Below, in pieces: positions 9,936 through 19,959 of a stretch of 64,000 nt of DNA (positions are counted from its first letter, which is position 1; each line of letters begins with the position of its first letter). The notes under the pieces were generated by a model that saw only the letters and a program-made list of their open reading frames with translations, did not search any database and was not told where the DNA came from. The stretch is from Enoplolaimus lenunculus. Taxonomy: Eukaryota > Nematoda > Enoplea > Enoplida > Thoracostomopsidae. Made by a program: the position numbers and the translations under genes. Where the stretch lies: NCBI GenBank assembly GCA_030248215.1, contig JASANG010000538.1:1-64000 (forward strand), written 5' to 3'.

Positions 9936-12900
9936 CTGAAAATATTATGAAAATATATGGATGAACATGCATATTATTCTTTATTTTTGATCCTGCAATG
10001 AACCACAAATCCTTCCCTGGTGTACGCTTCATAGTCCACTGTACACAGAAAACAGACCATGTAAAGAACGCGGCCGGATCGGCTTCCAGAGAGGCTATAA
10101 TAGAGTCAGTTTAAGCTTTAGACTATTTTTTGCTTAGGCTTACGCTTACGCTTAGAAATATGCTTTTACTATTGTTACGGCCTTGTTCAATACATCGGCC
10201 CGGTAAACTATGTTTTGAATTTTAAACACTACATTGTTAAATTTTTAAGCGTAAAAACTTTTCAATTTCAAACAATAATTCTGTATGATTTAAGCTTACA
10301 CTAAGACTATTATCTCAAAACTTACGCGTAAGCTGGTAGCTTTAAGAACCGAAACTTTCTTATATCGTATGTTTAAGGAACAAATATCTGATATTTCAGA
10401 AAATTTTGAAAATATTATGAATTTTAAGACTCTAATTTCTTAATTTTAAGAAAGATTTTTCTTACAATAATTTTCCGAGCTAAATGCATGCAGTTGATAA
10501 AGCAATGAAACTTAAAAGTCAACCTTAACCCACGTTGAACGGTGATTTTTGCCGACCAAAGTTTACGTCTTGGATGCATCTTAAGTTGCAGTCTTGTGGC
10601 GTTTATTTAGCATCGTTTGTGGCACCCGTACGACACCAAGGTTGTAACCAAAATTTCATTTAGGAATGGTCTCATAAAAGAATTTTCTTTGTACCACTAC
10701 GGTCCAGAACGTTATTTCAGATGGTTTATCCCAAAAAAGGCTGTTGACCAAGGTTTCATGTATTTTTACATATTTTGAAATACAATATATGCCTTTCATG
10801 TCTCCTATTGTATACGCCCCTGTACGTCAGAGTGCCTGCATTATACGCACATATCTGAGGGAGCAAGCTCCAGTCGATAGTTTCAAGTTTACCCAAGGGT
10901 GGAAAATTCTAGGAAGGCTCACAGGTCGGGATTCGCTAAACCTAAACGATTGTTTAACGCGTGCACTAATGCCTTCAAATTCCAGCATTTTTAAACTTGC
11001 ACATTTGTTATTTTTTGGATAATTCAAGATTACTCAATGAACCAACTGTTTGACGTATCCAGACGTTTTCAAACGGACAGCGGTGGAGAGTGAGACACGA
11101 TAGGGTAAGAAAACTAGCGAGCGAAGCGTTCGATAAGCCGAACGCCATTTTACTGCTAAATCTCGATAAAAATTTTGGGTTTGGTCAAGGGAACCTACGC
11201 TGGGGTGCCTCCATGGATCGGCCAGTGAACCCCTTCTGTGTCCGCTACAATTACCGGTATAATTGGATAAAAGATATCGTTCCAAAACCTAAGTCCGCGT
11301 TTGGGACGAATTGGCAACAAATGATCGTTCGGTCGGAACGGTAAAATACGTGAGCGTCCTTGTGAATCACGGGAATCGCCGGAGTAAACGCCGATTTTCG
11401 ATAAACAACTGCCCAGCTCAACGTCTTCAGATCCTAAAATGGCACAAACCAACACAAAGATACCGTCCCGTAGCGATGGGGAACCCAAGTGGGTGGCTTA
11501 ACCCCCCTGGAAAAACCCCGTGAACGCCACTCCTGAAAACATTTAAGCCCACTCGGAGGGTGACTTGGCTCCGGGCCTCCCAAAATATCTATCACATCGC
11601 TTGTTATAGATGCATTGCTAATCAGCATAGGCTGCAAATTAGCAATGTTTTGAACAACAACAACAAAATAGTTTTTATTCTGAGTTTTATCACAACTGGA
11701 TGATATTTAACAAGAGTGTTCAACTACTCGGACTGTACGTGATGCAAAATGTACCACCGCGCGTTGCGTTCTTGCCAGACCCCGGGTTCGATGTCACATG
11801 ATGTTACCACACTTGGAATGAATACAAACACAGCGCTTTTTGGCCACTGGCATATTATATATTTTCTTCATGTGTGCCAATTTCACCCCCGCCTCAATAA
11901 AGGAAAGTTTACCAAAAACGCAACGTTCAGTATCGGAGCAGGCAAAAGCCGCTTTATGCCTTTTTTGCAAAATTAACCCCTAAAATAACAGTGAAAGCTA
12001 AGTAAATACTGCTACTTTGGTCACCCTCTGACCCAATTATCGGCATTAGCATTTTTACTAGGCTTTCAACCCAATGAAACGATTGCAGGACTCGAACAAC
12101 TTACTGCTGTCATCCCGATGGCATAGCTTTGTATCCGACAAACCGTTAACTATTAAGCGATTCAGCGCTTCTCTACTAAGCACGTATCCGGCTCCGGTTC
12201 CCATATATCCCATTCGAACTCGAGGACGATATTTGCATCCAAACCATACCGGATCACGATCTGAATGATTGAGTAGCATTAAGCGAAGATTTTCCACAAT
12301 CACATAATTGTCATCGTTGGTCTTCAGGAACCAATTGAATTGGAACGAGTATCTCTTGTATATGTACTGCTCAAACAAAATAAAACAATATTTAATTCAT
12401 AAATATTAAATATATTCTTAGTGATCGTAAAAATTTTCAAGATTGAAGGCTGAGTGGCAGATCTATGAGTGAAGACAACCGCTTAGATTATATTGTCAAA
12501 AACATCGGCTCGGGCCAATGTGGGCGCGCCCCGATTCATCTGCTCGGGCCAATGGCGGCGCGCCCCAGATTCATCGGCTCGGGCCAATGGGGGCGCGCCC
12601 CAGATTCATCGGCTCGGGCCAATGGAGGCGCGCCCCATCGCCCCCTCTTATCACCACTGTTGGTTTAACTCAGTCAACCTCGTTGCTTTTGAGAGAGAAT
12701 TGTATTGCAGTGAGTATTTTTTGTATTTATTATTCCACGAAAAAATCGTTTTGCGAAAACAGTCCAGTATCCGGCCAGACTTGAAATTGGGGGAGACAAA
12801 TAAGTCGACGCCTGGAATACTTTGATGGGCAGTATTTTGTCGTGCCAAGCCAAAACTTTGGCACTTGGGCCGTATTTGTCTCCGAGAACTGAGCACTGCT

Positions 12901-15200
12901 ATGGACGTTTATAGCAGCGAGAGCTAAAGAAGATCAGAACTCAACGTTCGAAAAGTCGATTTAATTTATTTCGAGTCAGTTATCTACTCAACTCGCCGAC
13001 AATCAACTCAACTTCGGTTGAGTTACTGTTTTGTGTTGTTAACTTGGAATTAAATAACTCAACTGTCTTCCAGGTTCCTATCAGCAGAAATACGTTGAAC
13101 CGTTTGTCGCATGAATATTTCCAATTTCATTTAAGATGTAATTTCAAGCTTAATGATTCTCAACACCAATCTCGCTGGGCGTTTACCGTCACCACTCAGC
13201 TGTGTGTGAGTTTGACAAATTTAGCCGTGGGTGCTCTCAACATCTTGTGCAAAATCAACACAGCAAATGCATATTAAAGAATTGTTGAACACTGCGCACA
13301 GTTTGTGTACTGTTTCTATTGTGTTTATTTAATTGCTCGCAGTTAATAAATGACGGAAAAATTTATTCTTACGGTAAATAATTGTTTTGTTTCACCCCAA
13401 GCATAGTCTTCTCCATCCGTTGTGTCGTTGAGTTTCACCGTTGGCAAACTTCCGTCATGTTTATTTGAGAAAAACACCAAACGATTGCATCGTTTGCCCC
13501 ATGTGGCTTTGATGTGTTTCGCATGAGAAGAATGCCGATTACCACGAGTCATTACAATACACAACACTCGTACGTGTTGACTGAGTATATTTGCGACAAC
13601 GGCTTCATCTTAAACATCAACCCGTCATTTGTTTTTAACAACCGTTTAACTCGACCGGTTACTGCTCGACGTAGAGCAAACGAGCTTGCTCAACTGCTCG
13701 TTCAAGTGGAGACAAGACTTTGAGGGTCGCAAGTAATGCGGTTCAGCATTTTACTAAATTTCAGGTACCAACAACTGCAATTTGATCAAGTGCAAATTAG
13801 GATATGACAGGTTTTTTGCACCCGAATTCTTGAAGTGTCCACCAATGATTAATCCCGAATGGGCTACGACTCTGTGTTTCTGGATAGCAATGTTTCCCCT
13901 GGCAGGCATATAATATTCCGGTTTATACAATACAAATTTTGATTTTTTTGTTTTAACCTCTTCTCACATTGAGTTGCCTGTAGGCAACTCAGCGCAGTGC
14001 ATATACGTTAAATAATATATATCGCACAGTGTTTATCAATTGCAGCACGTATACATAGTACTAAATCACCACAAGACGGGAGAGCCCCCTCGGGCTCGAG
14101 CGTCAAGCTCCTATAGCGGAGTGGTGATGGTATACGCCTCCCACTCCAGTCACTGGAGTTCGAATCCTAGCATAAAAGTAGGTCTCAGGGGAAATAGAAA
14201 CTATTCATGTGAGAAAGGGTTAAAAACAGTCGAATAAAATTTTACAGGTTGTTCCTCTAAGTAAATAGCGAAATTAAGTAATGTTTACAACGCTATCCTT
14301 GATTTGTCTGGTAAAATCGACCAAATTTTAAATGTGGGAGTTAGGCTACGATAGCATTAATATCAACAGAACCGTGTTACTTTTGTGACCGTAGCGGTTT
14401 CAGGGCAGCTAGGCTTTAGACTAAATTTTTTGCTTAGGCCTTAGCTTTGGCTTTAGTTCTATACATTTACTTTGCTGTGACATTTAGACTTGGGCTTGTG
14501 AATATGCTACAGTTGGCGTTGCATGCATTAAGGGAATATTTTCTGTTACAGCTGAAATCCAGTCAAACTGCCAAAAATACAACTTTGAAGGATTTTTTAA
14601 TTTAGAATCTGAACTGAAGTTTTGCCTCATTATTTCAATCTAAATTTGAATTTCGTTAAAATTAATGATTTTTGTAGGTTTATTGAGTCCAATGCAGTGA
14701 TCTGAGTATCTGAGACCATCCAAGCACGCGAGTAAAGAAACATCAAGAGCCGAATGGGCAGAAGCTCAAATAGGCGTGAGTAACCGGATGCTTAAGCTGA
14801 ATTACACCCAAAATGTAAAATTGTTAAACTCGCATGTCGCATAAGTTTTGTCTGGGTTCCCACGCGGTCGGGACTTTTTTCTAAGGAATGCTGAACCATA
14901 AGTTCAAACAAAACAATTAGTCTAAAGCTTAAGCTTACTCTATTGCAGTACCGCAGAAAAATGTTCCGTCCCTGATTGGCCCCAATCTATAACATATCTG
15001 CTCAATGTAAATTGTGAAGTTAAAATAAATATAATTGCAATATAATCACCGTTGTCATTAATCAGTGATTTGATGCTGGAACTCGTTGTTTCAGTATCAA
15101 AAAGGTTTCTTAAAGTTTGATAGACTCCGCTTGGTTCTTCTTTGTTGACAGATTCCATATATCTTTCAGTGTCAGTTCTGGCAGTTGATACGTTCCGAAC
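9591..15200 (-). CDS. Core 1 beta-1,3-galactosyltransferase-like, paralog A (exons 2-6)
   Basis: C1GALT1 enzymes (GT31) are Golgi type II membrane proteins that add galactose from UDP-Gal to GalNAc-Ser/Thr, making the core 1 O-glycan. On the minus strand the exons are 15200-15050, 13608-13373, 12366-12105, 11433-11255 and 9935-9591. All have AG acceptors and GT donors. Phases join cleanly into 390 residues ending at a TGA. Family blocks in order are [67 protein letters not shown] and SCCSN. Oddities: the DxD motif reads NDD (canonical DDD), GGAGY reads GTGAGY, and SFHY near the CC pair reads SFSS. These suggest altered or lost activity. The signal-anchor exon was not found with confidence; one candidate lies at 19960-20052. 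Exons 3, 5 and 6 have exactly the lengths of those in paralog B, so the pair arose by tandem duplication of a gene with introns. Confidence 0.85.
10055..10200. mobile_element. TTAGGC-family MITE in paralog A intron 5
   Basis: The ends are GACCATGTAAAGAAC and GTTCAATACATCGGCC, around TTGCTTAGGCTTACGCTTACGC. The right flank CGGTAAAC matches the left CAGAAAAC at six of eight. The same right-flank 8-mer CGGTAAAC borders the copy at 18671-18818. Confidence 0.75.
11255..11433 (-). CDS. Paralog A exon 5 (SEDVELG block)
   Basis: The acceptor is GTGCCATTTTAG|GATCTG and the donor ATACCG|GTAATT. Length is 179 bp, identical to paralog B exon 5. It encodes RSEDVELGSCLSKIG, YSGDSRDSQGRSRILPF and NDHLLP, and keeps the Glu-Asp pair of the family. 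Confidence 0.92.
11470..11592. mobile_element. Fragment of a CAGGCCCGTAGCC hAT-type MITE next to paralog A exon 5
   Basis: The segment with TTAACCCCCCTGGAAAAA, GCCACTCCTGAAAACATTTA and GACTTGGCTCCGGGCCTC is the reverse orientation of the family seen at 5311. The outer ends are decayed and no target duplication was found. It begins only about 40 bp upstream of exon 5, on the acceptor side. Confidence 0.55.
12105..12366 (-). CDS. Paralog A exon 4 (DxD-like and glycine-rich motifs)
   Basis: The acceptor is TTTGTTTGAGCAG|TAC and the donor GACAGCA|GTAAGT. At 262 bp it is one codon shorter than the paralog B exon. It encodes NWFLKTNDDNYVIVENL, with Asn in place of the first Asp of DDD, then [27 protein letters not shown]. 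Confidence 0.92.
12503..12638. repeat. 34-35-bp tandem repeat with GGCGCGCC, four units, in paralog A intron 3
   Basis: Units begin near 12508, 12542, 12577 and 12612. Each has GCTCGGGCCAATG, a G-rich variable spot, GGCGCGCCCC and AGATTCATC. It is GC-rich against an AT-rich intron. Three frames stay open through it, but they are repeat artefacts. Confidence 0.9.
13373..13608 (-). CDS. Paralog A exon 3 (start of the catalytic domain)
   Basis: The acceptor is GATGTTTAAG|AT and the donor TTTACC|GTAAGA. Length is 236 bp, identical to exon 3 of paralog B. It encodes VRVLCIVMTRGN, then [16 protein letters not shown], the first conserved GT31 block (human C1GALT1 has KHVKATWAQRCNKVLF). Confidence 0.9.
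13957..14219 (+). mobile_element. tRNA-bearing TTAA MITE, copy 1 (263 bp)
   Basis: It is flanked by TTAA (13953-13956 and 14220-14223). The left end CCTCTTCTCACATT and the right end ATGTGAGAAAGGG form short inverted repeats. The palindrome GAGTTGCCTGTAGGCAACTC follows the left end. A tRNA-like core lies at 14107-14172: an A-box-like TAGCGGAGTGG, loop CTCCCAC (anticodon CCC, as in tRNA-Gly) at 14138-14144, and B box GAGTTCGAATCC. The acceptor and anticodon stems no longer pair, so it is not a working tRNA. TTAA duplication with CCC-starting ends is the piggyBac pattern. It sits in paralog A intron 2. Confidence 0.85.
14895..14985. mobile_element. TTAGGC-family MITE, right-hand fragment
   Basis: The core ATTAGTCTAAAGCTTAAGC, a TACTCTATTGCAGTACC segment and the end GTTCCGTCCCTGATTGGCC are present. 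The left half with the hexamers is missing. A degenerate relative lies at 14400-14520. Both are in paralog A intron 2. Confidence 0.55.
15050..15200 (-). CDS. Paralog A exon 2 (stem region)
   Basis: The acceptor is TGTTTACAG|GTTCGG and the donor ACAACG|GTGATT. The exon is 151 bp, phase 0 in and phase 1 out, the same phases as exon 2 of paralog B although 30 bp shorter. It encodes a polar stem with VRNVSTARTDTERYMESV and no family motif, as expected for the poorly conserved region after the membrane anchor. Confidence 0.65.
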
Positions 15201-15265
15201 CTGTAAACAGTTTTGTATCGAATAGTTATAACTTTAAAGGGCAACGATATTCATATTTTAAATGT

Positions 15266-15556
15266 TGCCAATATATAGAACTGGGCTGTAACAGTAGTAC
15301 ATGCATATTCCGGCCCACGAATAGAACAGGGCCGGATCGCTTTCCGGAGGGGCTGTAATAGAGTCAGTTTAAGCTTTAGACTAATTTTTTTTGCTTAGTC
15401 TTAGGCTTAGGCTTAGTAATATGCTTATGCTACTATTCCGGCCCTGTGCCATACATGGGCCCATATTTCTAAGCCTACGCTTAAACAAAATATTAGCCTA
15501 AAGCTACTCTATTGCTGTCCCGCAGAACAACGTTCCGCCCCGGATCTTTACATTGC
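15266..15556. mobile_element. TTAGGC-family MITE split by a younger member of the same family
   Basis: The outer element runs from TGCCAATATATAGAAC and GGGCTGTAACAGTAG on the left to CGGATCTTTACATTGC on the right. Its hexamer region (CCTAAG-like at 15470-15490) and the core TTAGCCTAAAGCTACTC continue after the inner insertion at 15312-15461. Confidence 0.75.
15312..15461. mobile_element. TTAGGC-family MITE nested in another copy
   Basis: The 150-bp element starts GGCCCACGAATAGAACAGGG and ends GTGCCATACATGGGCC. It is flanked by CATATTCC (15304-15311) and CATATTTC (15462-15469), a 7/8 target duplication made from the outer element. This confirms the true ends of the family and the 8-bp duplication. 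Confidence 0.88.
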
Positions 15557-16402
15557 AACAAAAAATTTAAACATAAAATTGTTCAAATGTTATTCAAAAT
15601 ATAATTTCCACCAGTTTAGCCGAATGGGCACGTTTTAATATAAGCATCCAAAGCTAGACACAGCAAAGAACCTGAAACCTACAAAACTGGTTTAGATAGC
15701 TTCAGCTCCTGTATTCAACATCCTACAAGATTAAGCCTAACCATTTGCCTGAACCTAAGGCCTCGAAAGCTATGTTATGCTAAACTGTGGAAATTCAAAA
15801 ACTTGTTTTTTTTGGGGGGCAGCGTACAAGAGTCCTCTTTGCTATACACTTATTAACCTTTACTGCACGCTTATGCAATAAAAATGCTAAAACAACACAT
15901 ATTGTTCGCTCACTGTATTTTCAATTATCGCACAAATGCCATAACCTAAACAAAAAGCCATCGCTAACTTCAATCTGATACCGCTTTGTCGTCGAATTAT
16001 GCTTTTTACATAATACATTATAAAATTTACTGTTCAAAATAATACGAAACACAAAAAGTTACTTAAATACCGCAGTTCCTTTTACGAACAAAAAATATGT
16101 TCCATTTTTAGTAAAATTAATTTTAAATTTGAAGCGGAATTTTTTACGGTTTTATGTCAAATTATTAATATTCATTTAAATATTGGAAACTGTGTCTTCG
16201 AATTATGTTGTGTTTTAACAAACTGAAAATTCGCTCAAGCCAGTTTTGTAGGTTTCGTGAAAGTCCAACAGTAATTTGGTGATGAAAACTATTTCAAATT
16301 CTGGTTCTTGTTCCTGTTACTGTTCCGGCAAAATTTAGTTCCTGTTGCAACACACACATATATTTATATATATTTTTTATATTTATATATACATATATAT
16401 TT

Positions 16403-16822
16403 CAGGGTTCCAACCGGAACTAGATTTTGTCGGAAGAGGGATCGGAATCGGAATCAAATTTTTCTGTCGGAATCGGAATCGGAATCAAGTTTTAGTAATT
16501 CTATTAAAACGTTAAAGGTGAGTGACTTAACATTTGAAGCAGTATGCCTGTTTCCGTAACTGTTCACAGTCTCAGTAAAAATTGTTTATATAGCTGACGG
16601 AATACACGTAACAACTCGGAATATTTACTAAGAAAAAACCAACAGAATAATTGCAAATGAACGAAACAAAACGAAACAAGCAAAATCTCAGTTCAGTCAT
16701 CTTAAAAACTCATAACCGAAAAATCAGAATTCCGTCATCGGAACAGCAGTCAGCCGGAATCCGAATCGGAAGTCAAATTTTGTCGGAATTTTAGCCGGAA
16801 TCGGAATTTCGATAGAACCCTG
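16403..16822. mobile_element. 420-bp element with CAGGGTTC ends and GGAATC repeats, inserted in AT-rich DNA
   Basis: The left end is CAGGGTTCCAACCGGAAC and the right end TTTCGATAGAACCCTG. Subterminal GGAATCGGAATC repeats are in inverted-repeat arrangement toward both ends (16440-16500 and 16740-16810). Flanks ATATATTT and ATATATAT fit an 8-bp duplication, although the AT-rich setting makes this weak. CAG...CTG ends with 8-bp duplication suggest hAT. Confidence 0.6.
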
Positions 16823-17724
16823 ATATATATCGAAGACTCCGACATCAGATATGCTTTGCGTGATTTTTTGAACGTAAATGTACGATTGTATATTGTTTTT
16901 AACGAATAAATACTAAATTTGATTTAAAATTCGATGAAACGAAAAATACTACAAACAACAGCCATAATTCATATTTTTAGTTAGCGAATCAAGCACATAA
17001 CGAGACTTTAAATAACAGGAAAATACCATGTATTACTATTATTTACCCGTAGTATCTCATCAAACGATATTTCAAATATTCGACTGGAACAATAAGTTTA
17101 AAAAACTTAAATTTTAGGCAGATCTGGTAAAGAATCAAAATGAAAGTTTTTTGCAGTTTTTGAATTGGCAATAAAATGCACAAATTACTTGCAAATAGTC
17201 GAAATATATTGCATTTCACTTAACATTAAATAGCATTTGGTTGTAAAAAAGTAATTCCGCAAGAACAACGTTACTGTAGGTGGCTGTGCTACTATCAAAC
17301 CATATTTCAAACTAAAAACTAAAACATAAAATAAAACCAAATCTTAAAACCACACGTAAACGGAGTTCCAGGCTTCACTAGTCTCTCTTAGAACTTATAT
17401 TAGGCGTAGGCGTTGCTAGAAAGCATTTAGAACTTAAATCTTTGCTATGGCGGCTGCGTCCACAATGTACAACTTACCTGGGCCCTTGCACGGCCATTAA
17501 ATAGTATCGCACTTATTGTTGGCTAGTTTTGCGTTTAATGACATGGCTAGGTTATGTCATCACCCAACATGGGTGTCGGAAATTATTGTTGTTGTTGTTA
17601 TTGTTGTTCTGTTGGGTCGCAGAGTTGTGTGGACCTGGTTCGCGAAGGTTGACGGACACTCACTAGTGGGTGACGGTTGACATGCAAATGAGGTCGAGAT
17701 ACCTATGGGGTAGCCAGGACTTGA

Positions 17725-17836
17725 CGTGATTTAGTACTATGTATACGTGTTGCAATTGTTAAACACGGTGCGATATATATTATTTAACGTATATACACTG
17801 CGCTGAGTTGCCTACAGGCAACTCAATGTGAGAAGG
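17725..17836 (-). mobile_element. tRNA-bearing TTAA MITE, left-end fragment in reverse orientation
   Basis: It matches the reverse complement of the first 110 bp of the 263-bp family, including the palindrome GAGTTGCCTACAGGCAACTC and the terminal AATGTGAGAAGGGG. The tRNA-like part is missing and no TTAA follows the end. It lies 35 bp from the next copy. Confidence 0.75.
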
Positions 17837-17871
17837 GGCTATAGATTGTAAACTAGAAATTTTTCGCTTAA

Positions 17872-18111
17872 GCCTTTCTCACATGAATAGTTTCTATTTC
17901 CCCTAAGACATACTTTTATGCTAGGATTCGAACTCCAGTGACTGGAGTGGGAGGCGTATACCATCACCACTCAGCTATAGAAGCTTGACGCTCGAGCCCG
18001 AGGGGGCTCTCACGTCTTGTGGTGATTTAGTACTATGTATACGTGTTGCAATTGTTAAACACGGTGCGATATATATTATTTAACTTATATACACTTCGCT
18101 GAGTTGCCTAC
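17872..18111 (-). mobile_element. tRNA-bearing TTAA MITE, copy 4, reverse orientation, one end lost
   Basis: TTAA at 17868-17871 precedes GCCTTTCTCACATGAATAG, the right end of the family. The tRNA-like core (GGATTCGAACTCC, GTGGGAGGCGTATACCATC, CCACTCAGCTATAG on this strand) is complete. Homology stops inside the terminal palindrome at 18111, so about 23 bp of the left end are gone. Confidence 0.8.
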
Positions 18112-18327
18112 TTATATTAACGCTAACGTGCTTAATTTTTCTATTCTGCAAGAAAATTGTCCATTCTAACGGGGTTTAGACTGCACGGCTTTTGAACTTG
18201 GGGAAATTATCGAAAACTACGGGCGGTGTAGACTTTTAGCTGGACCGAATAGAATCTAGGCATAAGCACACATGACATTGAAAAAGGGCTACGTCAATTA
18301 GGACATATAAAGCGTGTCGTAATTGAG

Positions 18328-18490
18328 GGCCATGTAAAGATCAGGGGCCGAACATTTTTCTGTGGGACAAAACTGAAGTAAGCTTAGGCTTTAGACTATT
18401 TTTTGCTTGGCTTACGCTTAGAATTACGCTTAGGCTTAGACTTAACAATATGCTTATACTACTGTTCCGGCCTTGTTCTTTACATTGGCC
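18328..18490. mobile_element. TTAGGC-family MITE with 7/8 target duplication
   Basis: The ends are GGCCATGTAAAGATCAGGGG and GTTCTTTACATTGGCC. Flanks are TAATTGAG (18320-18327) and TAATTGTG (18491-18498). The interior TTGCTTGGCTTACGCTTAG is degenerate, with only a few intact hexamers. Confidence 0.88.
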
Positions 18491-18670
18491 TAATTGTGTC
18501 GTATTTTATAACCGGTGTCTCTAACAGTATTGGGTGAGGCATTAAACATTTATCCGGCTGCGTCACTGAATCGGAGCGATAAGCTTGCATCGGGATAGAA
18601 CAATACGGATTTCTGGTTTGGGGTGGTATCAAACTAGTAAATCACGAACTTCTCACAGTAACCGGTAAAC

Positions 18671-18818
18671 GACCCATGTATAGAACAGGGCCGGATCTTT
18701 CTCCGGCTGGGCTGTAATAGAGTCAGTTTAAGTTTTAGACTAATTTTTTGCTTTGGCTTAGGCTTAGGCTTAGGAATATGCTTATACTATTATTACGGCC
18801 TTGTTCTATACATCGGCC
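18671..18818. mobile_element. TTAGGC-family MITE with perfect 8-bp target duplication
   Basis: The 148-bp copy starts GACCCATGTATAGAACAGGG and ends GTTCTATACATCGGCC. It is flanked by identical CGGTAAAC (18663-18670 and 18819-18826). It holds TTGGCTTAGGCTTAGGCTTA and the standard core. Confidence 0.92.
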
Positions 18819-19377
18819 CGGTAAACGATAGAGAGATTCAAATTTTGAATAAAAGTGATTAATCATTCCCATAATTTAAAAATATAAGAAAACGTTTTAA
18901 ACATGAAACATAAATTGAACTCCCATTCAGCCTAAATTGGGCCAGTTCAAAGCTGAAAGATTTTAGTAATGTTTCAGAACCACAAGTGACACAAAACACT
19001 TTGCAGTTTTTTTAAATTCTTTGCCTTGTTACAGAACCGTAAGCCAAGTGGTTGACATTTGTAGGGAAATATTTTGCTAATTTTGTGGTAAGTTTGTAAT
19101 ATTCAGCGCTAGCAGCTGGCTTCATTAACAAATCTCGTAATTGAGGGCAGTGGGAAATGCAAACTTTAATGCATGCAATCGAATATTAAAGTGGCAAAAA
19201 TGTACAGGGGCCCAAGAAAATTCTTGTACCACACATTTAATTCAGTGCTTTGGAACACTTTTTGGACCGTTCTTATTGAATTTCTTGATCGTAAGCCCAC
19301 AACTGTTTGCAATTTTTATCTTTCTATCAAACAATAGCTGGGTTTCTGAAATCTTACTTTGGTATTTACTTATGTTA

Positions 19378-19657
19378 TAATTAAGTAATTACTTAACTCG
19401 CCAACTTGAGTAAATGTTTTATGCAAAAACAATAAACCACAAATTTGCACCATTGTCGCAACAAGAAAGTAATAGATTTACTTTATACTAATATGGAACC
19501 ACGAGTCTATAATTTCAAAAAGACCAAGGTTAATATTACTGAATTGTTAATCCGTTAAATAGTCAGCGACTTAATTATTTACTTAGCTTAAGTACACTAT
19601 TATAACGCCAAAATGGTTAAGTAATTACTTAGCACGCACTTAAGTACAAAGTCGTAC
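19378..19657. repeat. Region bounded by AAGTAATTACTT palindromes
   Basis: TTAAGTAATTACTTAAC near 19380 and GTTAAGTAATTACTTAG near 19617 are nearly the same palindrome and bracket about 240 bp, with further TTAAGTA motifs beyond. The layout suggests a small inverted-repeat element, but no target duplication could be fixed. Confidence 0.4.
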
Positions 19658-19661
19658 TTAA

Positions 19662-19924
19662 CCCCTTCTCACATTGAGTTGCCTGTAGACAACTCAGCGC
19701 AGTGCATATACGTTAAATAATATACATCGCACAGTGTTTAACAATTGCAACACGTATACATAGTACTAAATCACCACAAGACGTGAGAGCCCCCTCGGGC
19801 TCGAGCGTCAAGCTCCTATAGCTGAGTGGTGATGGTATACGCCTCCCACTCCAGTCACTGGAGTTCGAATCGTAGCATAAAAGTAGGTCTCAGGGGAAAT
19901 AGATAATATTCATGTGAGAAAGGG
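19662..19924 (+). mobile_element. tRNA-bearing TTAA MITE, copy 2 (263 bp)
   Basis: TTAA flanks lie at 19658-19661 and 19925-19928. The ends are CCCCTTCTCACATT and ATGTGAGAAAGGG. The A-box-like TAGCTGAGTGG, loop CTCCCAC and B box GAGTTCGAATC are present. Its length is identical to copies 1, 3 and 5. Confidence 0.9.
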
Positions 19925-19959
19925 TTAAGCAGGTTTTCAGAATCCCATTCATTGTCTAC

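Noticed and set aside
14107-14172. Functional tRNA-Gly gene
   Set aside because: The acceptor and anticodon stems do not pair and the sequence recurs inside a transposon family; only the promoter boxes and loop are kept.
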